Source: Sulfurimonas sp. (GTDB lineage Bacteria > Campylobacterota > Campylobacteria > Campylobacterales > Sulfurimonadaceae). Taken from it: 55,286 nt of DNA. The position numbers and the translations under genes are program-made. The stretch is from contig JALUWT010000077.1 in the NCBI GenBank assembly GCA_027019325.1, forward strand, positions 1-55,286, in the 5' to 3' direction. Shown in pieces: positions 38,628 to 49,461 of this stretch (position 1 is its first letter; every line of letters begins with the position of its first letter). The notes below the pieces were generated by a model that had not been told where the DNA came from, made no database searches, and saw nothing but the letters and a program-made list of their open reading frames with translations.

Positions 38628-39668
38628 CTACTTTTTGTCTATAACGTCTTTTGCAGATTTTATGGCATTACCCAAAGCCTCTTTTGCTACAGAGAAGGCT
38701 TGAATACCCATGCGTTTTGCCTCTTTTGCTTTTGGTGACTTAAGGGCAAAGTCTGCTTTTTTTACTGCGAGTTTTGCAAATGATGAAAAACGTTCTTTCA
38801 TGACTTCGGCTGTCTCTTTAGAGATATGAACAAGTTCTTCCAGATCATATTTCATCTCATTGTTGATATCAAGAAGAATTTTTCGGATAGATTGAGAACT
38901 CTGGGATGCCTGAGTAATAACCACTTGGGAGAAGAGTGTGTCTGTCTGATTGAGATCTTCAATGATGGTGTCATAATCTTCTATAAGAATATGTTTGGCT
39001 TCTATAGGTACAAATGCAAGGCGTTTCTTAAACCTGTCTATAGATTGGATGAGTCCTGCACGCATCCCTTTGAGTGTCGCAGAGAGGATTTCGTCTGCTC
39101 TGTTTGGTGTTGCTTCGGAAACATCAATGGCAGTTGCTAAAATAGTAGAGAGAATTTTACGCACACGAATAGTGTTGAGTGAACCCTCTTTAATAGATTC
39201 AAATGTTATCTCTTTAATAAGCTCTTTGGTTGTCTCTACAATCTCTCCGTCTCTCTCTTTTTCCAAAGCGGTAATGATGGCAGACTCTACCATCTCAGAG
39301 AGGATGTCATAGAGGTCGATAGACTGGAGTTTTATCTGATGGAGTTTTACAAGAAGAGTGTTATCTGTGCTGAACTCATCTTCAAGGGCATGAAAAACAT
39401 CATACTTTTTCTCTTGAAGTTCTTCAGATTTTTTCTCTAAAGCTCGCTCGATTGCCTCTTTTTGTTCAAGGAGTTTTTCAACATCATCCTCAAGATTTTG
39501 TGTCTCTTTGTCTATAAAAAGATTTGCTATATTTTTAATCTCTTCAAGAGAAAGATGCTCTTCGTCAAGTTGAACTTCTTGTAGAGCAGAGACTACTCTT
39601 TTTTCAACTGTTTTGTATCGTTTGTTATATGCTTTTTCAAGCTTTTTTTGTAATTCCTCTGATTTCAT
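38628..39668 (-). CDS. Conserved helical hypothetical protein
   Basis: Long helical ORF; likely start MKSEELQKKLEKAYNKR. Confidence 0.6.
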   Translation of the reverse strand: MKSEELQKKLEKAYNKRYKTVEKRVVSALQEVQLDEEHLSLEEIKNIANLFIDKETQNLEDDVEKLLEQKEAIERALEKKSEELQEKKYDVFHALEDEFSTDNTLLVKLHQIKLQSIDLYDILSEMVESAIITALEKERDGEIVETTKELIKEITFESIKEGSLNTIRVRKILSTILATAIDVSEATPNRADEILSATLKGMRAGLIQSIDRFKKRLAFVPIEAKHILIEDYDTIIEDLNQTDTLFSQVVITQASQSSQSIRKILLDINNEMKYDLEELVHISKETAEVMKERFSSFAKLAVKKADFALKSPKAKEAKRMGIQAFSVAKEALGNAIKSAKDVIDKK

Positions 39669-39678
39669 TGCCAACTCC

Positions 39679-39987
39679 TTACAGTACCATTTTAATATCT
39701 TGATGTTTTTTGAGTGCATCAAAGATAAATTGTCTATCATCTTCATTGTGCACCAACAGATCGAGATTCATGCTAATAAACTTGCCTGTTTTTGATTTGT
39801 TGGATGCAGTCAGTGTATGCTCTCTCTCGTCAATAACATCTTTGACTGCTTTTTGAAGAGCCTCTTTTTCGCTGGCAATCACTTTATAACACCAGCTACA
39901 AGGGTATCCAATTTCGAGCTTTTTCCCTTTAAGTTTATCGTTTAAAGTCTCCACTTTTTCCTCCTGATTTTGCTTCAAGTTGTACAT
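39679..39987 (-). CDS. DUF493-like protein
   Basis: [26 protein letters not shown]. Confidence 0.65.
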   Translation of the reverse strand: MYNLKQNQEEKVETLNDKLKGKKLEIGYPCSWCYKVIASEKEALQKAVKDVIDEREHTLTASNKSKTGKFISMNLDLLVHNEDDRQFIFDALKKHQDIKMVL

Positions 39988-40405
39988 TGCGGATTATCAT
40001 CCCTTTGTCTATTGCTTTTACCATATCATAGATAGTTAAAAGCCCAACAGAAGTACCCGTGAGTGCTTCCATCTCAACACCGGTTTGACCTGTGAGTTTT
40101 GCAGTGACTGTAAGTTTAAATCCTGGCAAATCTGCTAACTCTGCTACATCACAGTTAATACCTGAAAGATTGAGAGGATGACACATCGGAATGAGTGTAC
40201 TTGTCTGCTTTGTTCCCATAATTGCTGCGATGACGGCAGTCTGCAGAACAGGCCCTTTTTTTGTTTTTTCACTTACGATGGCATCATAAGCATCTTGGCT
40301 CATCTCTATAATACCGCTGGCTACGGCAACTCTTGTTGTATTGCTTTTATCGCTGACATCGACCATTTTCGGTCTTAGGTTCTCATCTAAATGTGTTAAG
40401 TTCAT
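39935..40405 (-). CDS. moaC: Molybdenum cofactor biosynthesis protein MoaC
   Basis: [48 protein letters not shown]. Confidence 0.96.
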   Translation of the reverse strand: MNLTHLDENLRPKMVDVSDKSNTTRVAVASGIIEMSQDAYDAIVSEKTKKGPVLQTAVIAAIMGTKQTSTLIPMCHPLNLSGINCDVAELADLPGFKLTVTAKLTGQTGVEMEALTGTSVGLLTIYDMVKAIDKGMIIRNVQLEAKSGGKSGDFKR

Positions 40406-40453
40406 GTTAAAATCTTTTTGCTTTTTTAATATTATAGCGAAGAGGTGTTAATT

Positions 40454-41026
40454 TTATAATAATTGGAGTGCTTTTTTGTAATCCTCTGGGTGATTCATAT
40501 TTAAAAAGGCTTCATTGTCATCAAAATAACAGTAGTTTGTGCGAGAGTTTTTGAGTAAAAAGCCAAGTTTATGGTTCTCTTCTTTTTGCATTTTTGCAAA
40601 CTCTTTGGCAAGACTTCTATGGTAAATACCGCAAAGGGGCTGCATGCCCTCTTGGGTTTTGGCAATAGTTGCATCAAATCCTGCTCTGTCTGCGTGAATA
40701 AGTTTGCTGATTATATTTTCATCTATAAAAGGAGCATCGACACTTAAAGCAAAAAAAGTATCTGATTCGAGTTTTTTAAAGCTTGCCAGAAATCCTGCTG
40801 TAGGTGCAAAAGTAGAGCTGTTTTTATCATCTTCTATAAAGTTTGCTGGAAAGTGAAAGTTTGTTTTGTCTTTGCAGGAGATATAGACGTCACTGAAGAG
40901 CTTTGAGAGTCTCGCATATTGATACTCAGCAAGTGTTGTATAAGAAGCAAACGGAAGAAGTGCTTTGTCTTCTCCCATGCGTGAACTTTTGCCACCTGCA
41001 AAGATGACACAGGGGATAGCAATCAT
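40454..41026 (-). CDS. mobA: Molybdenum cofactor guanylyltransferase
   Basis: VIFAGGKSSRMGEDKALLPF. Confidence 0.92.
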   Translation of the reverse strand: MIAIPCVIFAGGKSSRMGEDKALLPFASYTTLAEYQYARLSKLFSDVYISCKDKTNFHFPANFIEDDKNSSTFAPTAGFLASFKKLESDTFFALSVDAPFIDENIISKLIHADRAGFDATIAKTQEGMQPLCGIYHRSLAKEFAKMQKEENHKLGFLLKNSRTNYCYFDDNEAFLNMNHPEDYKKALQLL

Positions 41027-42292
41027 TTAGATAGAACGAGGATCGGTAATGTACCCAGTGATGGCAGAGATCGCAGCGACCGCTGAGTTTGCGAGATAGA
41101 CTTTCGAGCTGCGTGAGCCCATACGTCCGACAAAGTTTCTGTTTGTCGTAGAGATGGCTACTTCATTGTCTCCGAGTATTCCCATATAACCACCAAGACA
41201 TGCACCACAAGTCGGATTTGAAACAACACCGCCGGCGTCGACAATGATGTCAATGTAGCCTAGGTGATTTGCCTCACGCAGGATTTTTTGTGTTCCCGGT
41301 GTGACGATAAGACGGACATCAGGATGTACTTTTTTGCCTTTAAGTATCTCTGCTGCTACTTTTAAGTCAGCTAAACGGCCGTTTGTACAGCTTCCGATGA
41401 AAGCCTGGTCTACTTTGATTTTATCTGCTACAGCCTGAACGACTGAGTGACCGTTTGATGGCAAAAACGGGTAGGCGATAACGGGATCAAGATTGGCAAC
41501 ATCTATCTCTAAAATTTGAGAGTAACTTGCATCGACATCGGAGTAGTGCTCCTTTGGTCTACGTGCCAAATCTTTGTCAGCTAAAAACTCTCTAGTTATA
41601 TCATCAACTGCGACGATGCCGCTTTTTGCACCCGCTTCAATCGCCATATTACACATAGAAAATCGGTCGTCCATCGTTAAATGCTCAATTGTACTTCCTG
41701 TGAATTCAAGTGTTCTGTAGAGCGCACCATCAACACCAATCATACGGATAATCTCTAAGATGATGTCTTTTCCTGTTGTATGTTTTTCTGGTTTCCCAGA
41801 GAGAATAACTTTAATAGACTCCGGTACTTTGAACCAGTTCCCACCGCTAATCATAGCGAAGGCGAGGTCAGTTGAACCCATACCGGTAGAAAAAGCTCCT
41901 AAAGCTCCGTGTGTACATGTGTGAGAATCAGCTCCGATGATAACATCACCCGGAACAATAAGTCCTTTTTCAGGAAGGAGGGCATGCTCGATTCCCATAT
42001 CTTTTTCATCAAAAAAGTTTTTAAGATTATGTTTTTTTGCAAAATCACGAGAAATTCTTGCCTGATTTGCAGATGCAATATCTTTTGCAGGAATAAAGTG
42101 ATCGAGAACGATTGAAAAACCATCAGGATTTGCCAGTTTCTCTGCACCGCTGAGATTAAACGCAGAGATGGAGATAGGTGTTGTAATGTCATTTCCGATA
42201 ACCATGTCAATAGGAGAGCGTACAATCTCACCCGCATAAACCTCTTTGCCGACATGCTCAGAAAATATTTTTTCAGTTATAGTTTGACCCAT
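41027..42292 (-). CDS. leuC: 3-isopropylmalate dehydratase large subunit
   Basis: GADSHTCTHGALGAFSTGMGSTD, FIGSCTNGRL, NPTCGACLGG. Confidence 0.95.
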   Translation of the reverse strand: MGQTITEKIFSEHVGKEVYAGEIVRSPIDMVIGNDITTPISISAFNLSGAEKLANPDGFSIVLDHFIPAKDIASANQARISRDFAKKHNLKNFFDEKDMGIEHALLPEKGLIVPGDVIIGADSHTCTHGALGAFSTGMGSTDLAFAMISGGNWFKVPESIKVILSGKPEKHTTGKDIILEIIRMIGVDGALYRTLEFTGSTIEHLTMDDRFSMCNMAIEAGAKSGIVAVDDITREFLADKDLARRPKEHYSDVDASYSQILEIDVANLDPVIAYPFLPSNGHSVVQAVADKIKVDQAFIGSCTNGRLADLKVAAEILKGKKVHPDVRLIVTPGTQKILREANHLGYIDIIVDAGGVVSNPTCGACLGGYMGILGDNEVAISTTNRNFVGRMGSRSSKVYLANSAVAAISAITGYITDPRSI

Positions 42293-42336
42293 AATGTAAA
42301 ACCTTTATAGTTGTAAATAATTCCGCGATTATAACA

Positions 42337-42611
42337 TAAGTGCCAGACCATAGTAAATGGCATATTCAACAACATTTAAAAGGTTTAGATTCAAGGCAAA
42401 CTTTGGTTGGCGATGCTGGCATCGTTAGCCTAAGTTTAACGCAGAAGATGAATCTTTTAAATGCTGCCCTGTGGGTGAAAAAAGAGATAACAATCTACTG
42501 CGTTAAAAGCCCTTGAAGCTACCAGTAGCTCCTGCAGACTTTCGCCTTGCATCTTATTATCTCTTTTTTCATTGAGCTATGCCATTTACTATGGTCTGGC
42601 ACTTAAGTGCC
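42337..42611. repeat. MITE-like or cloverleaf structured element with 28-bp perfect terminal inverted repeats
   Basis: TAAGTGCCAGACCATAGTAAATGGCATA (42337-42364) is the exact reverse complement of 42578-42605; two internal hairpins. Confidence 0.8.
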
Positions 42612-43112
42612 TTAAGCCTCATATTTCATTGCTTTTTTACTCAGCTCTGTTGAACAGATAAAAAAGGAGATAAAGAGGGGAGAGAAGTGAACGTTTTGTT
42701 CTGTTGTCGTTTCAAAAATTTTAAATGTGAAGCTTTCTGTATCTTCTGAATTTTTAGGTTTTACTGTGAACTCTACAGGAGCGAGTGTTTTGAGCATGTT
42801 TATAATGTGCTTTTTCTTTTTTGGAGACTTTATCTCTGCTAGGTTGAGGCTCTCTTCTCCTGCCTCACGCAACTCAGAAATCACTGTATGCAAAAGTTCC
42901 GATTTGTCTTTAAAAATAACTTTATTCCATTCAATAGTTGTATGGTCTGAGATAATCTTTGTCCCTTTTGTAAGCGCATGTTGTTTTTTCTCTTTAATAG
43001 CCTCCATAAGTAGCAGTAAAAAGTTTAAACCGCCGACATTTTTTGCAGCTTGGCTGATAAGAGTATGAAGATTTTGTTTTTGTTCTTGGGTGAGTTCATT
43101 GAAGTTACACAT
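42612..43112 (-). CDS. Conserved hypothetical protein
   Basis: 166-aa ORF. Confidence 0.55.
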   Translation of the reverse strand: MCNFNELTQEQKQNLHTLISQAAKNVGGLNFLLLLMEAIKEKKQHALTKGTKIISDHTTIEWNKVIFKDKSELLHTVISELREAGEESLNLAEIKSPKKKKHIINMLKTLAPVEFTVKPKNSEDTESFTFKIFETTTEQNVHFSPLFISFFICSTELSKKAMKYEA

Positions 43113-43286
43113 TGTTTTATTCCTTTATAAAGGAGATTATAACATTATTGAAGACAATTTGAATTCTTAAACGATATATAAACTCAGTTTGACTTAAGCA
43201 AATCATAATGACAAAGCTATTATCATGTCAAAAGTAAAAGAAGACAAAAATTGTCCTATTTAAAAATTTAACCTAATAAGAGGTAA

Positions 43287-44515
<1,229 letters not shown>

Positions 44516-44516
<1 letters not shown>

Positions 44517-44623
44517 ATCGCACTTGTGCGATTGGGCTTCCTGCCGAAGGAAACCAAGTGTTAACGCAAATAATGGAATTACTTCCATTATCGTAACAAA
44601 AAGGGAATAAAAAAGGTTCCCTT
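44516..44623 (+). ncRNA. Structured nifS-nifU spacer (candidate RNA regulatory element)
   Basis: AATCGCA/TGCGATT, TTCC/GGAA, ATAATGGAA/TTCCATTAT, AAGGGAA/TTCCCTT hairpins. Confidence 0.35.
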
Positions 44624-44660
44624 GAAATTTTTGAAAAAAATTATAAGGAAATAGATAATT

Positions 44661-45641
44661 ATGGCAAAAGACGATTTATTAGGCGCATCACTTTGGGATG
44701 CGTACTCAAACAAAGTAACAACTTTAATGAACAACCCACAACATCAGGGAGAGATCACTCCTGAGGAAGCTGAGGGGCACGGCAACAAGCTTATCGTTGC
44801 AGATTTTGGTGCAGAAAGCTGCGGCGATGCAGTAAGACTTTACTGGGAAATTGATCCAAAAACAGACAAGATTGTAAACTCTAAGTTTAAATCTTTTGGT
44901 TGTGGTACTGCAATCGCATCAAGCGATGTTATGACGGAGCTTTGTATTGGAAAAACAGTTCAAGAAGCAGTAAAAATTACAAACATTGATGTTGAGTTTG
45001 CACTGCGTGATGATCCGGAAACTCCGGCAGTTCCACCACAAAAGATGCACTGTTCTGTTATGGCATATGATGTCATTAAAAAAGCAGCAGGTCTCTATCT
45101 TGGTGTTAATGAAGAGAGTTTTGAAGATGAAATTATCGTATGTGAATGTGCACGTGTTTCTCTTGGGACTATTCAAGAAGTCATCAAACTCAATGACCTG
45201 CACACGGTTGAAGAGATTACAGACTACACAAAAGCGGGTGGTTTTTGTAAGTCATGTATCAAACCAGGCGGTCATGAAGACAGAGAGTACTATCTTGTTG
45301 ATATCTTAGAGCAGACGCGTAAAGAGATGGATGAAGAGAAGATGAAAGCAGCAGCTGATGCACAGGCAAACGGTGCAGGAGCTTTTGAAGATATGACACT
45401 TGTACAGCAAATTAAAGCTGTTGATGCAATCATTGATGAAAATGTTCGTCAATTTCTTGTTATGGATGGTGGAGATATGGAGATTATTGACATTAAGAAA
45501 AATGATGAATATGTTGATATTTACATCAGATATCTTGGTGCATGTAATGGTTGTGCTTCATCTGCAACGGGGACACTCTATGCAATTGAATCAACACTCA
45601 AAGAGAAACTCTCTCCAAATATTCGCGTTTTACCTATCTAA
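44661..45641 (+). CDS. nifU: Fe-S cluster scaffold NifU
   Basis: IscU-like N-terminus, CECARVS...CKSCIKPGG, C-terminal GACNGCASS. Confidence 0.95.
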   Translation: MAKDDLLGASLWDAYSNKVTTLMNNPQHQGEITPEEAEGHGNKLIVADFGAESCGDAVRLYWEIDPKTDKIVNSKFKSFGCGTAIASSDVMTELCIGKTVQEAVKITNIDVEFALRDDPETPAVPPQKMHCSVMAYDVIKKAAGLYLGVNEESFEDEIIVCECARVSLGTIQEVIKLNDLHTVEEITDYTKAGGFCKSCIKPGGHEDREYYLVDILEQTRKEMDEEKMKAAADAQANGAGAFEDMTLVQQIKAVDAIIDENVRQFLVMDGGDMEIIDIKKNDEYVDIYIRYLGACNGCASSATGTLYAIESTLKEKLSPNIRVLPI

Positions 45642-45696
45642 CTCTTATTTTTGCAGTAGATTTCCAGCGTGAGAGGAAATCTGCTACAATGCTCTT

Positions 45697-46290
45697 ATGT
45701 ATAAAAAAATCTACGAAAATATCATTGATGAACTTGTTGAGAATGGCTATATAGTCATAGAAAATGCACTCCACAAGCAACTCGCATCCGAACTATTAGA
45801 CAAAGCAAAACAATCAGACAATTTTAAAAAAGCCGGCATTTCAGCAAGTAATGAGAAGCATATAGACGGCAGAAGAAGACGCGATAAAATCCTTTGGCTC
45901 GATGAGGACAATGACTGCGTGAGTAGATATCTTGCTTTTGCAAACGGCTTGCGTGAATATCTTAATCGTTCTTTGTATCTTGGACTCAGTTATTATGAGG
46001 CACATTTTGCAGTGTATCAAAAGGGTGATTTTTATGAGAAACATCTCGATGCTTTTAAAAACTCTAAAAATCGGGTAGTTACGACGGTTTATTATCTTAA
46101 TGATGTATGGAGTGAGGAGGATGGCGGGGAGTTGCTTATTTATGATAAAGAGGGGAATTTTATCAAAAAAGTGTACCCTAAAGCGAATACTCTTGTAGTC
46201 TTTATGAGTGAAGAGTTTCCTCATGAAGTACTTCCTGCAGGCAAAGAGCGTTATTCTATAGCCGGATGGTTTCGCATAGATAAAAGATGA
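45697..46290 (+). CDS. 2OG-Fe(II) oxygenase
   Basis: YEKHLDAFKN...VTTVYYLND...GGELLIY...FPHEVLPAGKERYSIAGWFR. Confidence 0.85.
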   Translation: MYKKIYENIIDELVENGYIVIENALHKQLASELLDKAKQSDNFKKAGISASNEKHIDGRRRRDKILWLDEDNDCVSRYLAFANGLREYLNRSLYLGLSYYEAHFAVYQKGDFYEKHLDAFKNSKNRVVTTVYYLNDVWSEEDGGELLIYDKEGNFIKKVYPKANTLVVFMSEEFPHEVLPAGKERYSIAGWFRIDKR

Positions 46291-46325
46291 AATTTGTTGT
46301 ATAATATTGTTATAGGATATAACAA

Positions 46326-47570
46326 ATGAAACATGTTTATGTAGCAAGACAACCAGTTTTAGATAAAAAGTCTAATATATGTGCCTATGAAATTCTTTAC
46401 AGAGACTCAAATCAAACAAATAGAGTTGAGAATGACCGTTACGCAAGTGCTTCGGTTATCAGCAGTGTACTCAATCGATTCGGAACAAAAAGAATTTTAG
46501 GTGATAAACACGCTTTTGTAAAGATTGATGAGAAGTTTCTTCTCAATGACATTATATTTTCCATTCCAAAAGAGTTTTTTATTTTTTCCATTTTCAGTAG
46601 TGTGAAAATGAGTAAAAAGATTGTTGAGAGAATAGAGCAACTGCATGCCAAAGGGTATATTATAGCCATTGACAACCTTGCGCTGACAGAGGAGGCCATG
46701 AGTGAGTACACTCCTCTACTTGCTCATCTCTCATATTTTAAAATTTTCATTGACAAGAGTGTAGAACTCAAAAAAAGCATACAGACGCTTCATGCCAAAA
46801 ACATCAAAGTTATCGGTGTAAAAATTGAAGATGAAATAAACTTTGAACTCGCCAAAGCCTTGAGCTGTGATGCCTTTGAGGGCTACTATTTCGCACAGCC
46901 GAAGATTATGGAGAATGCAGAGTACAATCCGACACGAATGGCCGTGCTGCGTCTTTATAATATTTTGATGGAAGACAGGAATATTGATGAGGCGGCAGAT
47001 GAGTTTGAAAAAAATCCGGAAATCACTGTACAGCTTCTGCAGTTCATAAACTCTGCAGCTTTTTCCTTCAGAAAAAAGATCTCTTCCATTCACCATGTGA
47101 TTGTGCTTATTGGACGTATTCAACTTGCAAAATGGTTGATGCTGATGATATATTCCAAATCAGTTTCATCAAGTTTTGAAGTCTCCCCTTTGATGTTAAT
47201 GGTGAAAAACAGAACAGAACTTATGGAAAGAATATTAAAAGAGATACGACCTGATGCCCGTTCCAATATGCTTGGCGAAGCTTATATGGTGGGTGTACTT
47301 TCATTGATGGATACGATTTTTTCTATGCCGCTTGAAGAAATTTTGCAAAACATTAATATCTCTGATGAGGTTAAAGATGCACTCTTGAACGATGCAGGTT
47401 TGTTTGGTGAGATATATAAGGTGGTTCGAAGTGTGGAAAAAATGGATATCAATACAATTGTAGATTTTGAGATGAAATACAAACTTGCGCCGAATAAAAT
47501 AAAAAACATTATTATGACAGCCATTGAAGAGGTCGCAAAACTGGAAAACCCTAGCGAAAATGAAGAGTAA
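46326..47570 (+). CDS. EAL-like and HDOD domain signalling protein
   Basis: VARQPVLDKKSNICAYEILYRD start; HDOD ITVQLLQFINSAAFSFRKKISSIHHVIVLIG. Confidence 0.85.
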   Translation: MKHVYVARQPVLDKKSNICAYEILYRDSNQTNRVENDRYASASVISSVLNRFGTKRILGDKHAFVKIDEKFLLNDIIFSIPKEFFIFSIFSSVKMSKKIVERIEQLHAKGYIIAIDNLALTEEAMSEYTPLLAHLSYFKIFIDKSVELKKSIQTLHAKNIKVIGVKIEDEINFELAKALSCDAFEGYYFAQPKIMENAEYNPTRMAVLRLYNILMEDRNIDEAADEFEKNPEITVQLLQFINSAAFSFRKKISSIHHVIVLIGRIQLAKWLMLMIYSKSVSSSFEVSPLMLMVKNRTELMERILKEIRPDARSNMLGEAYMVGVLSLMDTIFSMPLEEILQNINISDEVKDALLNDAGLFGEIYKVVRSVEKMDINTIVDFEMKYKLAPNKIKNIIMTAIEEVAKLENPSENEE

Positions 47571-48711
47571 TCTCAGTTCCTCTGTTTTTTTCTGATTGGA
47601 TTGCAAGAGTGTAGCCATACTCTTTGACGATGGAGTCAACAATGTTAAGCCCGACGCCAAATCCTCCGGCATAGGAGTTTGCCCGTATAAAACGTTGAAA
47701 AATGACTTCGAGTTTCTCTTTTTCTATGCCAATACCTTCATCTTTTATTGTAAAATTGTCTGCCGTTGTTGCGATGGTAATTGTTGTGTTTGGTTTTGAA
47801 TATTTGATGGCATTACTGAGCAAATTATTGATAAGCATTTTTGCTTTTGTCGGTGCAATGTTTAGCTCACACGTTTGAAGGTCAGCTTTGAGTGTTATTT
47901 TCTTCTTCTCCAAAAGCTCACGGAAGTAGTCCAGATCTTCTTTGACAACGGTATCAAAAGAGAGTTTTTCAGCAGCTTCGCTTTTTGTGTCAAAACTTAA
48001 AAAACTTAATGAGGAGTAGATATCGTAGAGCTGTTTTGTGCTGATAGAGATGTTTTTGACAATCTTTTCATCATACTCTTTTTTGGATCTGATGCGGGAT
48101 GTACTCATCATAAGTGCGGTTATGGGGGTGTTGAGTTCATGGGTTGTGTCTTTGACAAAGTTCTCTATTTCTTCCATTTTTTCTTTGATAGGTTTTAAAA
48201 AGATGTAGGACAAAAAGATAGCAATAAGGATGATGAGCGTTCCTGTAATGATGACGGCATAAGCAATTTTATTTTTTATTTTTTCAACATTTTTGACACA
48301 TTCATTACTCTGTACCACCACATACTGTACGTTCATATGACCTGCTGTACGCTGTGAAACAAGGGTAAAAACTCCTTTTTTCATGTAAAAATCATTTTTG
48401 AAATTAACTTTTTGTACACTCATGCCATAGAGCAGTTTACGATTTTTGTCATACAGAGCTATGGCAGCGCGTTGAAAGCGCTGCAGCTTAAAAGGGCGTT
48501 TTTCCATCTGTGAATGGATAACTTCTGCACTGATAAGGTCAGCAATGTGATTCATCTTGTAAAAATTGGCACTTTTTTCTACGGCTACCTGAGAGGTATA
48601 AAACCAGTAAGCGGCAAGTGTTAAAAAGATGAAGGAGCTGACAAGATAAAGAGCTAAAAAGGAGTAGAAAGATTTTTTCGTTATCTTATTCATAAAGATA
48701 GCCCTCACCAC
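47551..48711 (-). CDS. Sensor histidine kinase
   Basis: VKDTTHELNTPITALMMS H-box; LLSNAIKYSKP; DEGIGIEKEKL. Confidence 0.93.
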   Translation of the reverse strand: MVRAIFMNKITKKSFYSFLALYLVSSFIFLTLAAYWFYTSQVAVEKSANFYKMNHIADLISAEVIHSQMEKRPFKLQRFQRAAIALYDKNRKLLYGMSVQKVNFKNDFYMKKGVFTLVSQRTAGHMNVQYVVVQSNECVKNVEKIKNKIAYAVIITGTLIILIAIFLSYIFLKPIKEKMEEIENFVKDTTHELNTPITALMMSTSRIRSKKEYDEKIVKNISISTKQLYDIYSSLSFLSFDTKSEAAEKLSFDTVVKEDLDYFRELLEKKKITLKADLQTCELNIAPTKAKMLINNLLSNAIKYSKPNTTITIATTADNFTIKDEGIGIEKEKLEVIFQRFIRANSYAGGFGVGLNIVDSIVKEYGYTLAIQSEKNRGTEITLHFR

Positions 48712-49375
48712 GGATTGTTTTAATCTTCTCTTTTCCTATTATCTCACGCAGGGTCCGTATGTGTGAACGTAGTGTTGCATCACTTGGCATAGAGTCAAAA
48801 TCCCAGATATTTTGTATGAGCTCTTCATTGGATATAAGTCGTGTTCTGTTTTTTAAAAAGTAGGCAAGCAAGAGGGCATCTTTAGCGCCGAGTGAGATAA
48901 GTCCCTTTGGGGTTTGAATCTCTTTTGTCTGTGGATTGAAGCTCATATTTTCATTTATTGGTTCCTGTTGTGTTGTGTCTATGTGAAAAAGACGCTTTGT
49001 ACTTTCTATGCGCAGAGCAAGTTCTTCAAGTTCAAAAGGTTTTTTGATGTAATCATGTGCTCCTGCATCAAAAGCTTTTTGCAGATGCTCGGTGTCTCTG
49101 TAGGCTGTAATGAAAATGGCCGGCGTACTGTTTGAAAAAGAGCGCAGCTCTTCAAGCAGTTCTAAACCGTTTTGACCGGTGACATTGATGTCAAATATGA
49201 ACAAATCATAGCTCTTGTTCTCTAAAAGTGTATAGACCTCTTCAGAGTTAAAAGCGTAATCAACGCTGTAATCTTCACGCAAAAAGTCGAGTAAAATATC
49301 GGATAAAACCGGATCATCTTCCATAAGTAGTATATTCATGGTACTCATTTTAGCATAAGAATAGACTTCTTGCAA
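48686..49375 (-). CDS. OmpR-family response regulator
   Basis: LLMEDDPVLSDIL, LFIFDINVTGQNGLELL, winged-helix C-terminus. Confidence 0.94.
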   Translation of the reverse strand: MQEVYSYAKMSTMNILLMEDDPVLSDILLDFLREDYSVDYAFNSEEVYTLLENKSYDLFIFDINVTGQNGLELLEELRSFSNSTPAIFITAYRDTEHLQKAFDAGAHDYIKKPFELEELALRIESTKRLFHIDTTQQEPINENMSFNPQTKEIQTPKGLISLGAKDALLLAYFLKNRTRLISNEELIQNIWDFDSMPSDATLRSHIRTLREIIGKEKIKTIRGEGYLYE

Positions 49376-49402
49376 AACCCCTTGAATCGATTAAACTTGT
49401 TA

Positions 49403-49446
49403 ATCGTATAAAATTATGATACGATTATAAGAAATTATCGTATCAT
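49403..49446. promoter_or_regulatory. Palindromic operator ATGATACGAT-N11-ATCGTATCAT upstream of fic
   Basis: Perfect 10-bp arms at 49416-49425 and 49437-49446; extra ATCGTAT at 49403. Confidence 0.6.
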
Positions 49447-49461
49447 TGTAGGACATATAGT

